From NCBI RefSeq assembly GCF_016862075.1, contig NZ_BOMG01000074.1:18726-82725 (forward strand): a stretch of 64,000 nt of DNA, read 5' to 3'. How positions within the stretch are numbered: position 1 is the stretch's first letter; each line of letters opens with the position of its first letter. The position numbers and the translations under genes are program-made. Source of the DNA: Actinoplanes couchii. GTDB lineage: Bacteria; Actinomycetota; Actinomycetes; Mycobacteriales; Micromonosporaceae. Below the pieces are notes generated by a model, which saw only the letters and a program-made list of their open reading frames with translations, had not been told where the DNA came from and ran no database searches. Of the stretch, positions 7,503 through 15,754 are shown piece after piece.

Positions 7503-8791
7503 GAGGCGCCCTCCACAGCGTTCGCCGTGGCGCTTCCCGCGGTGTCCGTCGTGGCGTTCCCCGCGGCATTCGTCGTGGCGTTCCCCGCGGCGTTCGACGT
7601 GGCGACCCCCGCGGCATTCGTCGTGGCATTCCCCGCGGCGTTCGACGTGGCGATCCCCGCGGCATTCGTCGTGGCGTTCCCCGCGGCTGGGAGGAAGACG
7701 CGTACCGCGAAATCGTCGCCGGAGCCACGGCCGGCATCGAACGTACCGCCGAAGATCTTGACTCTTTCGCCGAGGCCGGTCAGGCCGCGACCGGGCCGCA
7801 CCGCCCCGCGCAGCGAACCCTCGGTGACCACCTCGATCTCGGTGCCCGTGCCACCGTGCCGCACCCGCACCCGGGTGGGCCGGCCGCGCGCGTGTTTCAT
7901 CGCGTTCGTCAGGCCCTCCTGGACCACCCGGTGCACCGCCAGCCCGAGCCCACCTTCCGGCCCGGGCCCGCCCTCCTCGCTGAACTCGACCGGCTGACCC
8001 GCGCGGCGGATGCGTTCCACCAGGTCGGCGAGGCGCCCCTGGGCCGGTTCGGACGACAGATCCCCGCTTTCCAGTACGCCCAGCAACCGCCGCAATTCGG
8101 TCAGCGCCTCCCGCCCGGCCCCGCTGACCGCGGCGACCGCTTCCCCGGCCCGTTCCGGCTGCGGCCCGATCAGGAACCCGGCCGTGTCGGCCTGCACCAC
8201 CATCGCGGTCACGTGATGGGTGACGACGTCGTGCAGTTCCCGGGCGATGCCGGCCCGTTCGGCGGTGATCGCCGCGCCCACCACGGCCTGCCGTTTGCGC
8301 TGCTCCTCGACCTGCCGCGACCGCACCCAGGCACCGGCCCCGGCACTGGCGGCGAGCACCGCCCCGAAGGTGAGGAAGTCGACCGGCCGTTCGGCCGCGC
8401 CGCGCAGGTGCAACGTCACGGCCAGCCCGGCGTAGACGCCGGTGGCGACGACCGCCGTGGTCCGGCGGAACCGGTCCTGGTGTGCGCCCGCACTGTAGAG
8501 CGCCACCAGCAGCGCCATCCCCGCGACCGTCGGCGGGTAGCCGATCACCTGATGGGCGACGAACGCGCTACCGACGAGGGCCAGACAGATCGCCGGCCAG
8601 CGTCGCCGCAGGGTCAGCCCACCGGCCTGGACCAGCAGCAGCGCCAGGCTGACCGCATCGTCGGGCCGAAGGTGGAGTTCGCCGATCTCCAGCCCGAGCT
8701 CCGCGACTCCCGGCACAAACGCCGCCACGATCAGCGACACCGCCCCGGCAGCGTCCCTGATCAGCGGATCCAGCCCTCTCCACCAACGCAC
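7499..8791 (-). CDS. NarL-type sensor histidine kinase with repetitive C-terminal tail
   Basis: A 430-residue HisKA_3-type sensor kinase: four to five hydrophobic helices in the first 155 residues, then the dimerisation motif GIARELHDVVTHHV with phospho-acceptor His187 and a C-terminal HATPase domain (ATP-lid GRGLTGLGERV). After the expected end of the ATPase domain (VFLPAAG) there is an extra tail of about 55 residues made of an 8-residue repeat (NATTNAAG / IATSNAAG). Start GTG at MRWWRGLDPLIRD is chosen by similarity to related kinases; the frame stays open to 8908 and a TTG 7 codons upstream is possible. It phosphorylates the overlapping response regulator. Confidence 0.88.
   Translation of the reverse strand: MRWWRGLDPLIRDAAGAVSLIVAAFVPGVAELGLEIGELHLRPDDAVSLALLLVQAGGLTLRRRWPAICLALVGSAFVAHQVIGYPPTVAGMALLVALYSAGAHQDRFRRTTAVVATGVYAGLAVTLHLRGAAERPVDFLTFGAVLAASAGAGAWVRSRQVEEQRKRQAVVGAAITAERAGIARELHDVVTHHVTAMVVQADTAGFLIGPQPERAGEAVAAVSGAGREALTELRRLLGVLESGDLSSEPAQGRLADLVERIRRAGQPVEFSEEGGPGPEGGLGLAVHRVVQEGLTNAMKHARGRPTRVRVRHGGTGTEIEVVTEGSLRGAVRPGRGLTGLGERVKIFGGTFDAGRGSGDDFAVRVFLPAAGNATTNAAGIATSNAAGNATTNAAGVATSNAAGNATTNAAGNATTDTAGSATANAVEGAS
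7530..7690. repeat. 24-bp coding minisatellite (about 6.7 copies)
   Basis: Six full copies of a 24-bp unit close to GCGTTCCCCGCGGCATTCGT-CGTG start at 7530, 7554, 7578, 7602, 7626 and 7650, with a partial seventh. They encode, on the minus strand, alternating NATTNAAG and (I/V)ATSNAAG octapeptides at the end of the sensor kinase. The unit is in phase with the codon frame, so copy-number change would not shift the reading frame. Confidence 0.9.
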
Positions 8792-8973
8792 GCGGGCAGC
8801 GTAGTCGCGCAAACCCACCCACCCCGAACCGCATCCCAAGGTCACGCACGGTCCGCACCTCACCACAAGCCCGACCCTCGACCCAGTCCCCTTCCTGGCG
8901 GCCCTCATGACGGCCTTCCGGGTGACGGCGATCGAGAGGATGATCCGACCGTTGTCAATATTGAGGAGCCTCG

Positions 8974-9762
8974 ATGATCAACTCATCCCTCCGCCGGCGC
9001 GCGCTGTTCACCGCCGGCGGGGCCGCCATCGGTTCGATCGCGGCCGGTGCGGTGCGAACCGCCCCCGCCTCGGCAGCCCTCCCGGGCGCCGCCGGTCCCG
9101 CAGCCTCGCGCGGCGCCTCTTCTGGTGCCTCTACCGGTGCCTCTCCCATGACCAAGCCGACCACGACCCCGACCACGGCTCCGGCTCCGGCTCCGACCAC
9201 GGCGCACACCGCGGTGAAGGCGCTGCTCGACGGCAACCGCCGGTTCGTCAGCGGTCGCGCGCGGCATCCGCATCAGACGGTGGACCGGTTGCACGAGGTG
9301 GCGGCCGGCCAGCATCCGTTCGCGGTGCTGCTCGGCTGCGCCGATTCCCGGGTGTCCCCCGAGCTGCTGTTCGATCAGGGCATCGGCGACCTGTTCGACG
9401 ACCGGGTGGCCGGCAACATCGTCGACGATCTGCTGCTGGGCAGCATGGAGTACGCGGTCGAGGAGTTCCGTCCCCCGATCCTGCTGGTGCTGGGCCACGA
9501 ACGCTGCGGCGCGATATCGGCGACCCTGAACGCGATCACGACCGGCACCACCGCCCCAGGCCACATCCAGTCGATCGTGGACACCCTGACCCCGATCGTC
9601 GAACCGTTCGTGACCGACCCGGACGGCGTGGAGAAAGCGGTCCGCGCCAACGTCCTCGCCCAGGTGGCCGCCCTGAAGTCCCGCAGCGACATCATCCGCG
9701 AGCACACCACCGTCGTCGGCGCCCGCTACGACCTGGACACCGGCCTGGTGACGATCCTGTAA
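8974..9762 (+). CDS. Tat-exported beta-class carbonic anhydrase
   Basis: A 262-residue beta-carbonic anhydrase, interconverting CO2 and bicarbonate with a zinc centre. Zinc ligands and catalytic dyad are visible: Cys122, Asp124 and Arg126 in GCADSRVS, then His175 and Cys178 in LGHERCGA. The N-terminus (LRRRALFTAGGAAIG) has a twin-arginine pattern, and a 40-residue Ala/Thr/Pro-rich linker (about 38-78) separates it from the enzyme, so the protein is probably extracytoplasmic. Start ATG has GAGGAG upstream. Its last 10 codons and stop form the first unit of a 40-bp tandem repeat that continues past the gene. Confidence 0.9.
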   Translation: MINSSLRRRALFTAGGAAIGSIAAGAVRTAPASAALPGAAGPAASRGASSGASTGASPMTKPTTTPTTAPAPAPTTAHTAVKALLDGNRRFVSGRARHPHQTVDRLHEVAAGQHPFAVLLGCADSRVSPELLFDQGIGDLFDDRVAGNIVDDLLLGSMEYAVEEFRPPILLVLGHERCGAISATLNAITTGTTAPGHIQSIVDTLTPIVEPFVTDPDGVEKAVRANVLAQVAALKSRSDIIREHTTVVGARYDLDTGLVTIL

Positions 9763-9889
9763 GCCAGACGACCTGAATACCGGCCCGGCGACGTTCCGGT
9801 AAGCAAGGCGAGCTGGACACCGGTGTGGTGACGATCCAGTAAGGCAGGCGGCCTGGACCCCGGCCCGGTGACGATCCGGTGAACCGCGC
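9730..9889. repeat. four tandem 40-bp repeats derived from the 3' end of the carbonic anhydrase gene
   Basis: Units start exactly 40 bp apart at 9730, 9770, 9810 and 9850. The first holds the last codons (DLDTGLVTIL), the TAA stop and 7 nt of downstream sequence; the other three are diverged copies outside the gene. There are no spacers and the copies share the same orientation. Confidence 0.9.
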
Positions 9890-9892
9890 GGC

Positions 9893-9915
9893 GTGCTCCC
9901 GGCGGCCGGGAGCAC
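9893..9915. terminator. hairpin between convergent genes
   Basis: GTGCTCCCGG (9893-9902) pairs perfectly with CCGGGAGCAC (9906-9915) around a 3-nt loop. It lies between the end of the carbonic anhydrase repeat block and the end of the convergent membrane-protein gene, so it probably serves as a bidirectional terminator. No U-tract follows, as is usual in actinomycetes. Confidence 0.6.
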
Positions 9916-9924
9916 ACCGCCCGA

Positions 9925-10092
9925 TCACTTGTCTCGGCGGCTGCGGGCCAGCAGGACCAGAGCGGCGGAACCGAACGGCGCTCCCACCAGCAGCAGGGCC
10001 AGCGGCCACGGCTTGTCCAGCACCAGGATGCCGAAGGCCAGGCACGCGACGCCCACCAGCAGCAGGGCGAGCGCCTCGGTCCGGAAAGACAT
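9925..10092 (-). CDS. small two-helix membrane protein
   Basis: A 55-residue protein with two hydrophobic segments (about residues 7-24 and 29-47) and a basic C-terminus (LLARSRRDK). Its ATG shares one base with the stop codon of the upstream beta-lactamase-like gene (TGATG), indicating coupled translation. No family was recognised; the layout suggests a membrane partner or helper of the upstream exported protein. Confidence 0.6.
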   Translation of the reverse strand: MSFRTEALALLLVGVACLAFGILVLDKPWPLALLLVGAPFGSAALVLLARSRRDK

Positions 10093-11093
10093 CAGCCGCC
10101 GTTGACCGGGGCGAACGGCTTCGGCAGGGTGCGCGGCAGCGACGAACCGCTGCGGGCCGTCGACAGGGTCGCCGGGACGGCCGGCAGGTTGTCGAACAGG
10201 GTGCGGCCGATCTTGGCGTGGGCCTCGACGGCCGGGTGGGTGGCCCCGTAGTTCTCCGGCTCGCCCAGTCCTTCGGCGAACATCGCGTACGTCAGCAGGG
10301 GCAGTCCGTCGGCGCTGAACATGATGCCGGCCTCGTGGCGGGACTCGCCGAGGTCGTTGAAGTCGGCGCCGTACTTGGTGGCGACCCGCTCCCGCTCCTT
10401 GGACGACATGACCCGGCGGACACCGTCGTGGTAGCCGTTCAGCCACCGGGTGATGCTCAGCAGGAAGTCGCAGGACGACGGGCTGAGCAGTGTCTTGGTG
10501 GCGAGCCGCCAGAGCATGTCGTGGGTTTCGCGCGGGGTGGTGGTGCCGAGGTAGAAGCGGTTCGGGTTGGCGACCGGCTCGACCCGGGTGTGGGTCCAGC
10601 CCTTGGCGGCGAGGATCTGGTTGATCTCCAGGGCGGGCACCACCCGGCCGCACATGCGGACCGCGGTGTTGTCGGAGACCAGCAGCATCGCGGTGAGGAA
10701 GTTGGCGACGGTGATGTCGTCGCCCCACACCCGGTGCAGGTGGTAGATGCCGGAGCCGCCGAGGATGATGCCGGCCGGCAGGTCCAGTTTGGTGCCGAGG
10801 GTCAGCTCACCACGGTCGATCTTGTCCATGACGGCGGTGGCGACGAAGAGCTTCTGAACGCTGTACCCGTAGGTGACGTGGTCGGCGTCGTCCTCGACGA
10901 TCGGCGCGATGGCACCGGTCGAGTCGAGGGCCGCGATGTGGGTGTGCCACACGCCGCCGGCCTTCTTCTTCTCCTTGTTGTAGACCTTGGTGATGGCGGC
11001 GTTTCCGGTCACCGCGGCCTGGGCGGGACTGCTCACTCCGGCTCCGGCGACAGCGGCTGCGGCACCGAGCCCGAGGGCGGCGCGACGGGACAT
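10092..11093 (-). CDS. class-A beta-lactamase-like serine hydrolase, Tat-exported
   Basis: A 333-residue protein with a Tat-type leader (MSRRAALGLGAAAAVAGAG) and a class-A beta-lactamase/DD-peptidase-like domain. The SxxK motif is SVQK (Ser78, Lys81) in VTYGYSVQKLFVATAVMD and the SDN motif is Ser140-Asp141-Asn142. The third motif, K-T/S-G on strand beta-3, is not evident: the expected place reads RHEAGIMF. It therefore may not hydrolyse beta-lactams. The ATG start is chosen, but a TTG at 11105 is better placed behind AGGGGGAG. It is followed, with overlapping codons, by a small membrane protein. Confidence 0.75.
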   Translation of the reverse strand: MSRRAALGLGAAAAVAGAGVSSPAQAAVTGNAAITKVYNKEKKKAGGVWHTHIAALDSTGAIAPIVEDDADHVTYGYSVQKLFVATAVMDKIDRGELTLGTKLDLPAGIILGGSGIYHLHRVWGDDITVANFLTAMLLVSDNTAVRMCGRVVPALEINQILAAKGWTHTRVEPVANPNRFYLGTTTPRETHDMLWRLATKTLLSPSSCDFLLSITRWLNGYHDGVRRVMSSKERERVATKYGADFNDLGESRHEAGIMFSADGLPLLTYAMFAEGLGEPENYGATHPAVEAHAKIGRTLFDNLPAVPATLSTARSGSSLPRTLPKPFAPVNGG

Positions 11094-11248
11094 GCTGCTG
11101 GACAAAGCTCCCCCTATGTGGATGGACAGTCGATCCTGCGGGAAGGTACACCACATCCGCACATGCAGATGGGTCATTGACTTCGGTTACCCGTGGATGA
11201 CAGCTTGATCATCGTCAGGTTTCTTACCAGATCGATGAGGTACACCCC

Positions 11249-13906
11249 GTGCGCCAGCGCATAATCCGGGGGCTCGCCGTATCCGCGGCCCTCCTCCTGG
11301 TCACACCGGTCGCCCCGGCACAGGCCGCGTCCCGCGACGTGATCTCCGGCAACGCCCGCTTCCAGGTCCTCTCCCCCACCCTGATCCGCACCGAGTACTC
11401 CCCGACCGGGAGGTTCACGAACGCGGACACGTTCAACGTCATCGGCCGGGACGACTTCAAGCGCACCCGCTTCACGTCGACGATCTCGCGCGGCTGGCTG
11501 ACCATCGACACCGGCGCGGCGACGGTGCGGTACCGGGTCGGTTCCGGTCAGTTCACCGAGGACAATCTGTCGGTACGGGTGAAGAACACGACCGCCTCCC
11601 CCTGGACCGGCGGTCCCGTCTGCACGCCTGGCGCGCTGTGCGAGGCCGAGTCGCTGACACTCGACGGCCCGAGTGTGGCCACCGACCACCGGGACTTCAC
11701 CGGGCGTGGTTTCGCCGCCGGTTTCGAGGGCACCGGCGCCGCGGTGAGGTTCGCCGTCACCGCGGCGACCCCGGGCGCCCGGCAGCTGACCGTCCGCTAT
11801 GCCAACAGCACCGGCGGCGACGGCCAGAACGTGGCCCGCACCCTGTCGGTGACCGTGGACGGCACCGTCGCGGGCACCCTGACCCTGCCGCCGACCGGCA
11901 ACTGGGACACCTGGGGTCTCGCCTCGCTGCCGCTGCCGCTGAGCGCCGGGCGGCACGACGTCAGCCTGGTCCGCACCGCCACCGACTCGGGCAACGTGAA
12001 CGTGGACAGCCTGGCCGTGGTCGAGCCGGGCGCCGGTTATCCCGCGCCGACCCCGCCGGCTCCGGTGCCGTGTGTGTTCGGGACGCTGTGCGAGGCGGAG
12101 ACCGGGCAGTTCACCGGCCGGGCGAAGCTCGCCGACGACCACAACGGTCACTCGGGTGACGGTTTCCTGGCCGGGCTGGAGGGCACCGGCGACGGGGCCG
12201 CCTTCACCGTGACCGGGGTGCCCGCCGCCGGCACCTATCAGGTGCAGCTGCGGTACGCGAACGGCCCGGCCGGCAACGCGCCCCTGCAGGCGCGCACGGT
12301 CTCGGTCGGAACGGCCACCGCCACCCTGGCACCGACCAGCGGCTGGGACTTCTGGCGTACCCAAGCGGTGAAGGTGTCTTTGAAGGCCGGCACCAACACG
12401 GTCGCCCTGGGCTGTCCCACGGCGGAGTCCTGCCACGTCAACGTGGACACGATCGCGGTGACCGCCGAGAAGGCGGCGCTGCTGTCCCCGCACGCGCCGC
12501 TCGGTGGTTACCGGCGTGGCCTGGACAACGTCGACGGGGGCGCCCGCACCTACGCCGGGCTGCTCTACCAGGACGGCTGGTCGCTGCTCGACGACTCCCA
12601 CTACTCGCCCGGCACCGGCCAGGACGGGTACGTCTTCGCCTACAGCACGGATTACCGGCACGCGCTGCGGGAGCTGTCGGTGCTGACCGGGCCGACGAAG
12701 CTGCTGCCGAAGTGGGCTTACGGCGTCTGGTACTCGGAGTACATCGACCGCACCGCCGCCGAGTTCGACGGCATCGTGGCGAAGTTCAAGGCCGAGGGTG
12801 TGCCGCTGGACGTGCTGGTGGTGGACACCGATTTCAAGGCGCCGGACAAGTGGAACGGCTGGTCGGTCGACACCACCCGCTTCCCGGACTGGAACGCCTT
12901 CGCCGCTCGGCTCAAGAAGCAGGGCGTCCACACCGGGCTGAACATCCACCCGAGCATCTCCGAGTCGGATCCGCTCTTCGCGAAGGCGCAGGAGATCGCC
13001 AAGGGCAAGCTCACCCCGTCCAGTCGCGGTCATGTCTTCGACTTCGACGACCCGGACCAGCTCAAGGCCTATTTCTGGCTGCACGAACAGATGGGCGCGA
13101 ACCTGGACTTCTGGTGGCTGGACTGGTGCTGCGACGCCTCCCGCGGCTCGGACGCGCTGATCAACAAGGAGTACGCCGACCGGACCGGCTTCGCGTTCTC
13201 CCGCGCCTACGGAGCGCTGCAGACCGGCGGTTACGCCAACCCCGGCCCGGTCGCCGGCGGGCCGTGGGCCGACAAGCGGACCACCCTGCACTTCACCGGG
13301 GACACCATCGCCAACTGGGCGACCCTGCGCTTCACCGTCGGTTACACCCCCGGTGAGTCGGCGGCCACCGGTCTGGCGGCGGTCAGCCACGACATCGGCG
13401 GCCACACCGGCGGCCTGCAGGAGCCCGGCGCCGAACCGGGCACCACCAAACTGCCCGACGATCTTTACGCCAGGTGGGTGCAGGCGGGCACCTTCCAGCC
13501 GATCGACCGGCTGCACTCCAACCACAGCGACCGGATGCCGTGGCAGTACGGCCCGGCCGCGCAGGCGTCGGCGAAGAAGTTCCTGAACCTGCGCAAGAAG
13601 CTGCAGAACTACACCTACGCCGCGGCGGCCGAGGCCACCCGCACCGGCACGCCGATCGTGCGGGCCATGTATCTGGCCTACCCGAACGAGCAGGAGGCCT
13701 ACGCCACGGCGGGCAGCCAGTACCTTTACGGCCCGGACTTCCTGGTCGCCCCGGTGACCACACCGGGCACGACCGCGGCCACCACGGTGTGGTTCCCGCC
13801 GGGCGACACCTGGCAGGACTACTTCACCGGCAAGCGATACCGGGGCGGCACCACCGCCACGATCACCACGGGCCTGGACACCATGCCGGTCTTCGTCAGG
13901 CGCTGA
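11249..13906 (+). CDS. secreted GH31 alpha-glycosidase with two CBM35-like modules
   Basis: An 885-residue secreted enzyme. A Sec signal (residues 1-26) is followed by an N-terminal GH31 beta-domain, two successive carbohydrate-binding modules of CBM35/6 type (about 128-258 and 277-408, each beginning CEAE and containing LRYAN/VRYAN and NVD), then the GH31 barrel. The probable nucleophile is Asp625 in FWWLDW and the acid/base Asp685 in HFTGDTIANW. GH31 includes alpha-glucosidases, alpha-xylosidases and transglycosylases; the exact linkage is unknown. Insertion of binding modules inside the N-terminal half suggests action on polymers. Start GTG has GATGAGG upstream. The 3' end overlaps the convergent kinase gene by 11 bp. 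Confidence 0.88.
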   Translation: MRQRIIRGLAVSAALLLVTPVAPAQAASRDVISGNARFQVLSPTLIRTEYSPTGRFTNADTFNVIGRDDFKRTRFTSTISRGWLTIDTGAATVRYRVGSGQFTEDNLSVRVKNTTASPWTGGPVCTPGALCEAESLTLDGPSVATDHRDFTGRGFAAGFEGTGAAVRFAVTAATPGARQLTVRYANSTGGDGQNVARTLSVTVDGTVAGTLTLPPTGNWDTWGLASLPLPLSAGRHDVSLVRTATDSGNVNVDSLAVVEPGAGYPAPTPPAPVPCVFGTLCEAETGQFTGRAKLADDHNGHSGDGFLAGLEGTGDGAAFTVTGVPAAGTYQVQLRYANGPAGNAPLQARTVSVGTATATLAPTSGWDFWRTQAVKVSLKAGTNTVALGCPTAESCHVNVDTIAVTAEKAALLSPHAPLGGYRRGLDNVDGGARTYAGLLYQDGWSLLDDSHYSPGTGQDGYVFAYSTDYRHALRELSVLTGPTKLLPKWAYGVWYSEYIDRTAAEFDGIVAKFKAEGVPLDVLVVDTDFKAPDKWNGWSVDTTRFPDWNAFAARLKKQGVHTGLNIHPSISESDPLFAKAQEIAKGKLTPSSRGHVFDFDDPDQLKAYFWLHEQMGANLDFWWLDWCCDASRGSDALINKEYADRTGFAFSRAYGALQTGGYANPGPVAGGPWADKRTTLHFTGDTIANWATLRFTVGYTPGESAATGLAAVSHDIGGHTGGLQEPGAEPGTTKLPDDLYARWVQAGTFQPIDRLHSNHSDRMPWQYGPAAQASAKKFLNLRKKLQNYTYAAAAEATRTGTPIVRAMYLAYPNEQEAYATAGSQYLYGPDFLVAPVTTPGTTAATTVWFPPGDTWQDYFTGKRYRGGTTATITTGLDTMPVFVRR

Positions 13907-14966
13907 CGCCCGGCAGGGCGACCTCCACCGTCAGGCCGTCCCGGCCGGTGGAGGTCGCCGTGATCAGGCCGTCGTGGGCCTGGGTGATCGACCGGGCGAT
14001 GGACAGCCCCAGCCCAGCCCCGCCGCTGTGGTCGATGCGGGTGCCCGCGAGCCGCCGGAACGGCTCGAACAGGGCGGCCACCTCCTCCGGCGGCACGTCC
14101 TCACCGGTGTTCACGACGACCAGCGCCGGGTCCACGCCGACCCGGACGTCGACCGTACCGCCGGGCCTGTTGTATTTGATCGCGTTCTGCACCAGGTTGG
14201 TGACCAGGCGTTCCAGCAGGATCCGCTCGCCGGGGACCAGCCGTGGCTCCAGTTCGCTGGTCACCGTCACGCCCGCCTCGGCGGCCCGGCTCCGGTGCGC
14301 GCGCAGCACGTCGGCGGTGATCTCGTCGAGCCGCAACGGGGTGCGGGCGACCAGCCCGCGGTCGCTCTCGCTGAGCACCAGCAGGCCCTCGATCAGGCGC
14401 TCGTTGCGCACGTTGGTGTCCAGCAACTGCTCGGTGAGCAGGGCGAGCTGCTCGGCGGTCAGCTCCTCGGCCATGCTCACCTCGATCAGGGCACGCTGCA
14501 CCGCGAGCGGGGTGCGCAACTCGTGCGAGGCGTCGGCGGCGAACCGGCGCTGCGCCTCGTACCCGACCGCGATCCGGTCCATCATCTCATCGATGCCGCG
14601 CCCGAGTTCGGCCAGTTCGTCCCGTCCGGGGCCGGGGCGCAGCCGGTGGCCGAGGTTCTGCGGGCCGACGGCGGCGATCACCGGGCCCAGGTCGCGCAGC
14701 GGGCGCAGCCCCCAGCGCACCAGCGGGTAGCAGAGTGCCAGGGCGAGGGCGAGCGCCAGCAGCAGCGCCACGGTCTCGGGGATGCTCGGGTAGATGTAGA
14801 GCAGTGTGCAGGGCAGTGAGGTGTTCTGGTCCGGGGCGAACAGCGTCGACGGGCAGTCCAGCGTGATCACGTTCCGGAGCAGGGTCATCAGCAGGTTCCG
14901 GATGGTCGGCACCGCCTGGGCGAGGACCAGCACGATCGCGCAGAGCAGCAGGAGCCGGCGTCTCAT
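13896..14966 (-). CDS. OmpR-type sensor histidine kinase
   Basis: A 356-residue membrane sensor kinase: transmembrane helices at about 5-27 and 63-83 enclose a short (35-residue) extracellular loop containing two cysteines (C38, C53), then HAMP-like sequence, the HisKA box FAADASHELRTPL with His148, and an HATPase domain (NLVQNAIKYN, then GGAGLGLSIARSI). The two-cysteine loop could form a disulphide and sense redox or envelope conditions (inference). Its ATG overlaps the stop of the response regulator by 4 bp. The 3' end overlaps the GH31 gene tail-to-tail. Confidence 0.9.
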   Translation of the reverse strand: MRRRLLLLCAIVLVLAQAVPTIRNLLMTLLRNVITLDCPSTLFAPDQNTSLPCTLLYIYPSIPETVALLLALALALALCYPLVRWGLRPLRDLGPVIAAVGPQNLGHRLRPGPGRDELAELGRGIDEMMDRIAVGYEAQRRFAADASHELRTPLAVQRALIEVSMAEELTAEQLALLTEQLLDTNVRNERLIEGLLVLSESDRGLVARTPLRLDEITADVLRAHRSRAAEAGVTVTSELEPRLVPGERILLERLVTNLVQNAIKYNRPGGTVDVRVGVDPALVVVNTGEDVPPEEVAALFEPFRRLAGTRIDHSGGAGLGLSIARSITQAHDGLITATSTGRDGLTVEVALPGVSA

Positions 14967-15622
14967 GCGCCCAGCCGGTATCCGGCCCGGCGGACCGTGT
15001 GCAGCAGCGGCGGATCGCCGAGCTTGCGCCGCAACGTCATCACCGTCATGCGTACCGTGTTGGTGAAGGGGTCGGCGTTCTCGTCCCAGGCCTGTTCGAG
15101 CAGTTCCTCGGAGCTGACGATCCGCCCGCCGGCCCGCATCAGCACGTGCAGGACGGCGAACTCCTTCGACGACAGCGACAGCACCTGCCCGTCGCGGGAC
15201 ACGGTGTGCCGGGTGCTGTCCAGCACGATCCCGTCCTGTTCCAGGACCGGCGGCAGCGCCGGGGCACTGCGCCGGGACAGCGCGAGCACCCGGGCGGCGA
15301 GTTCGGCGAACGCGAACGGCTTCGTCAGGTAGTCGTCGGCACCGAGCCCGAGCCCCTCGACCCGGTCGCGGATGCCGGCGGCGGCGGTCAGCAGCAGGAT
15401 CTTGGTGGTGGCGCCGGAGTCGACGATCCACCGGCACAGCTCGTCCCCGGTGCGCCCCGGCATGTCCCGATCGAGGACGGCCACGTCATAACGGTTGACA
15501 CCCAGACGGTCAAAGGCTGCTTCGCCGTCGTACGCCACATCGACGGCCATCGAGAGCCGCCGCAGGCCCTGGGCCACCGTGTCGGCCAACAGTCGTTCGT
15601 CGTCGGCCACCAGCACGCGCAT
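14963..15622 (-). CDS. OmpR/PhoB-family response regulator
   Basis: A 219-residue regulator with a receiver domain (VADDERLL; phospho-acceptor Asp51 in VLDRDMPG; Lys in YLTKPF) and a C-terminal winged helix (about 125-218, LSSKEFAVLHVLM, then NTVRMTVMTLRRKLG and VRRAGYRLGA). It is the partner of the overlapping kinase downstream. The gene is divergent from a secreted protease, which is a reasonable candidate target. Confidence 0.92.
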   Translation of the reverse strand: MRVLVADDERLLADTVAQGLRRLSMAVDVAYDGEAAFDRLGVNRYDVAVLDRDMPGRTGDELCRWIVDSGATTKILLLTAAAGIRDRVEGLGLGADDYLTKPFAFAELAARVLALSRRSAPALPPVLEQDGIVLDSTRHTVSRDGQVLSLSSKEFAVLHVLMRAGGRIVSSEELLEQAWDENADPFTNTVRMTVMTLRRKLGDPPLLHTVRRAGYRLGA

Positions 15623-15662
15623 TCGTCCCCTTTTCGACGGCTCCCCGTCGTTCAGGCTCGCA

Positions 15663-15680
15663 CACCGTTCGTCAACGGTG
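15663..15680. promoter_or_regulatory. short inverted repeat between two-component system and protease gene
   Basis: CACCGTT (15663-15669) and AACGGTG (15674-15680) form a perfect 7-bp inverted repeat with a 4-bp spacer inside the 132-bp divergent intergenic region. It may be a regulator-binding site for one or both genes; OmpR-type regulators usually prefer direct repeats, so the binding protein is uncertain. Confidence 0.3.
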
Positions 15681-15754
15681 GATAAGGACGGCGATGACGT
15701 TCCCCCGACGGTCCACCGGGAACCATCGATGCGTCCTGCCGATCGACCGTACGG

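Noticed and set aside
7530..7690. 24-bp repeats considered as CRISPR or regulatory iterons
   Set aside because: They are head-to-tail without spacers and translate in frame as octapeptides of the kinase.
9730..9889. Four regularly spaced 40-bp repeats suggested a CRISPR array
   Set aside because: The copies are directly adjacent with no unique spacers, the first is coding sequence, and no cas gene is nearby.
11174..13525. 783-codon antisense frame under the GH31 gene
   Set aside because: No domain, biased composition (Gly/Arg/Val), and it is fully covered by a well-supported gene.
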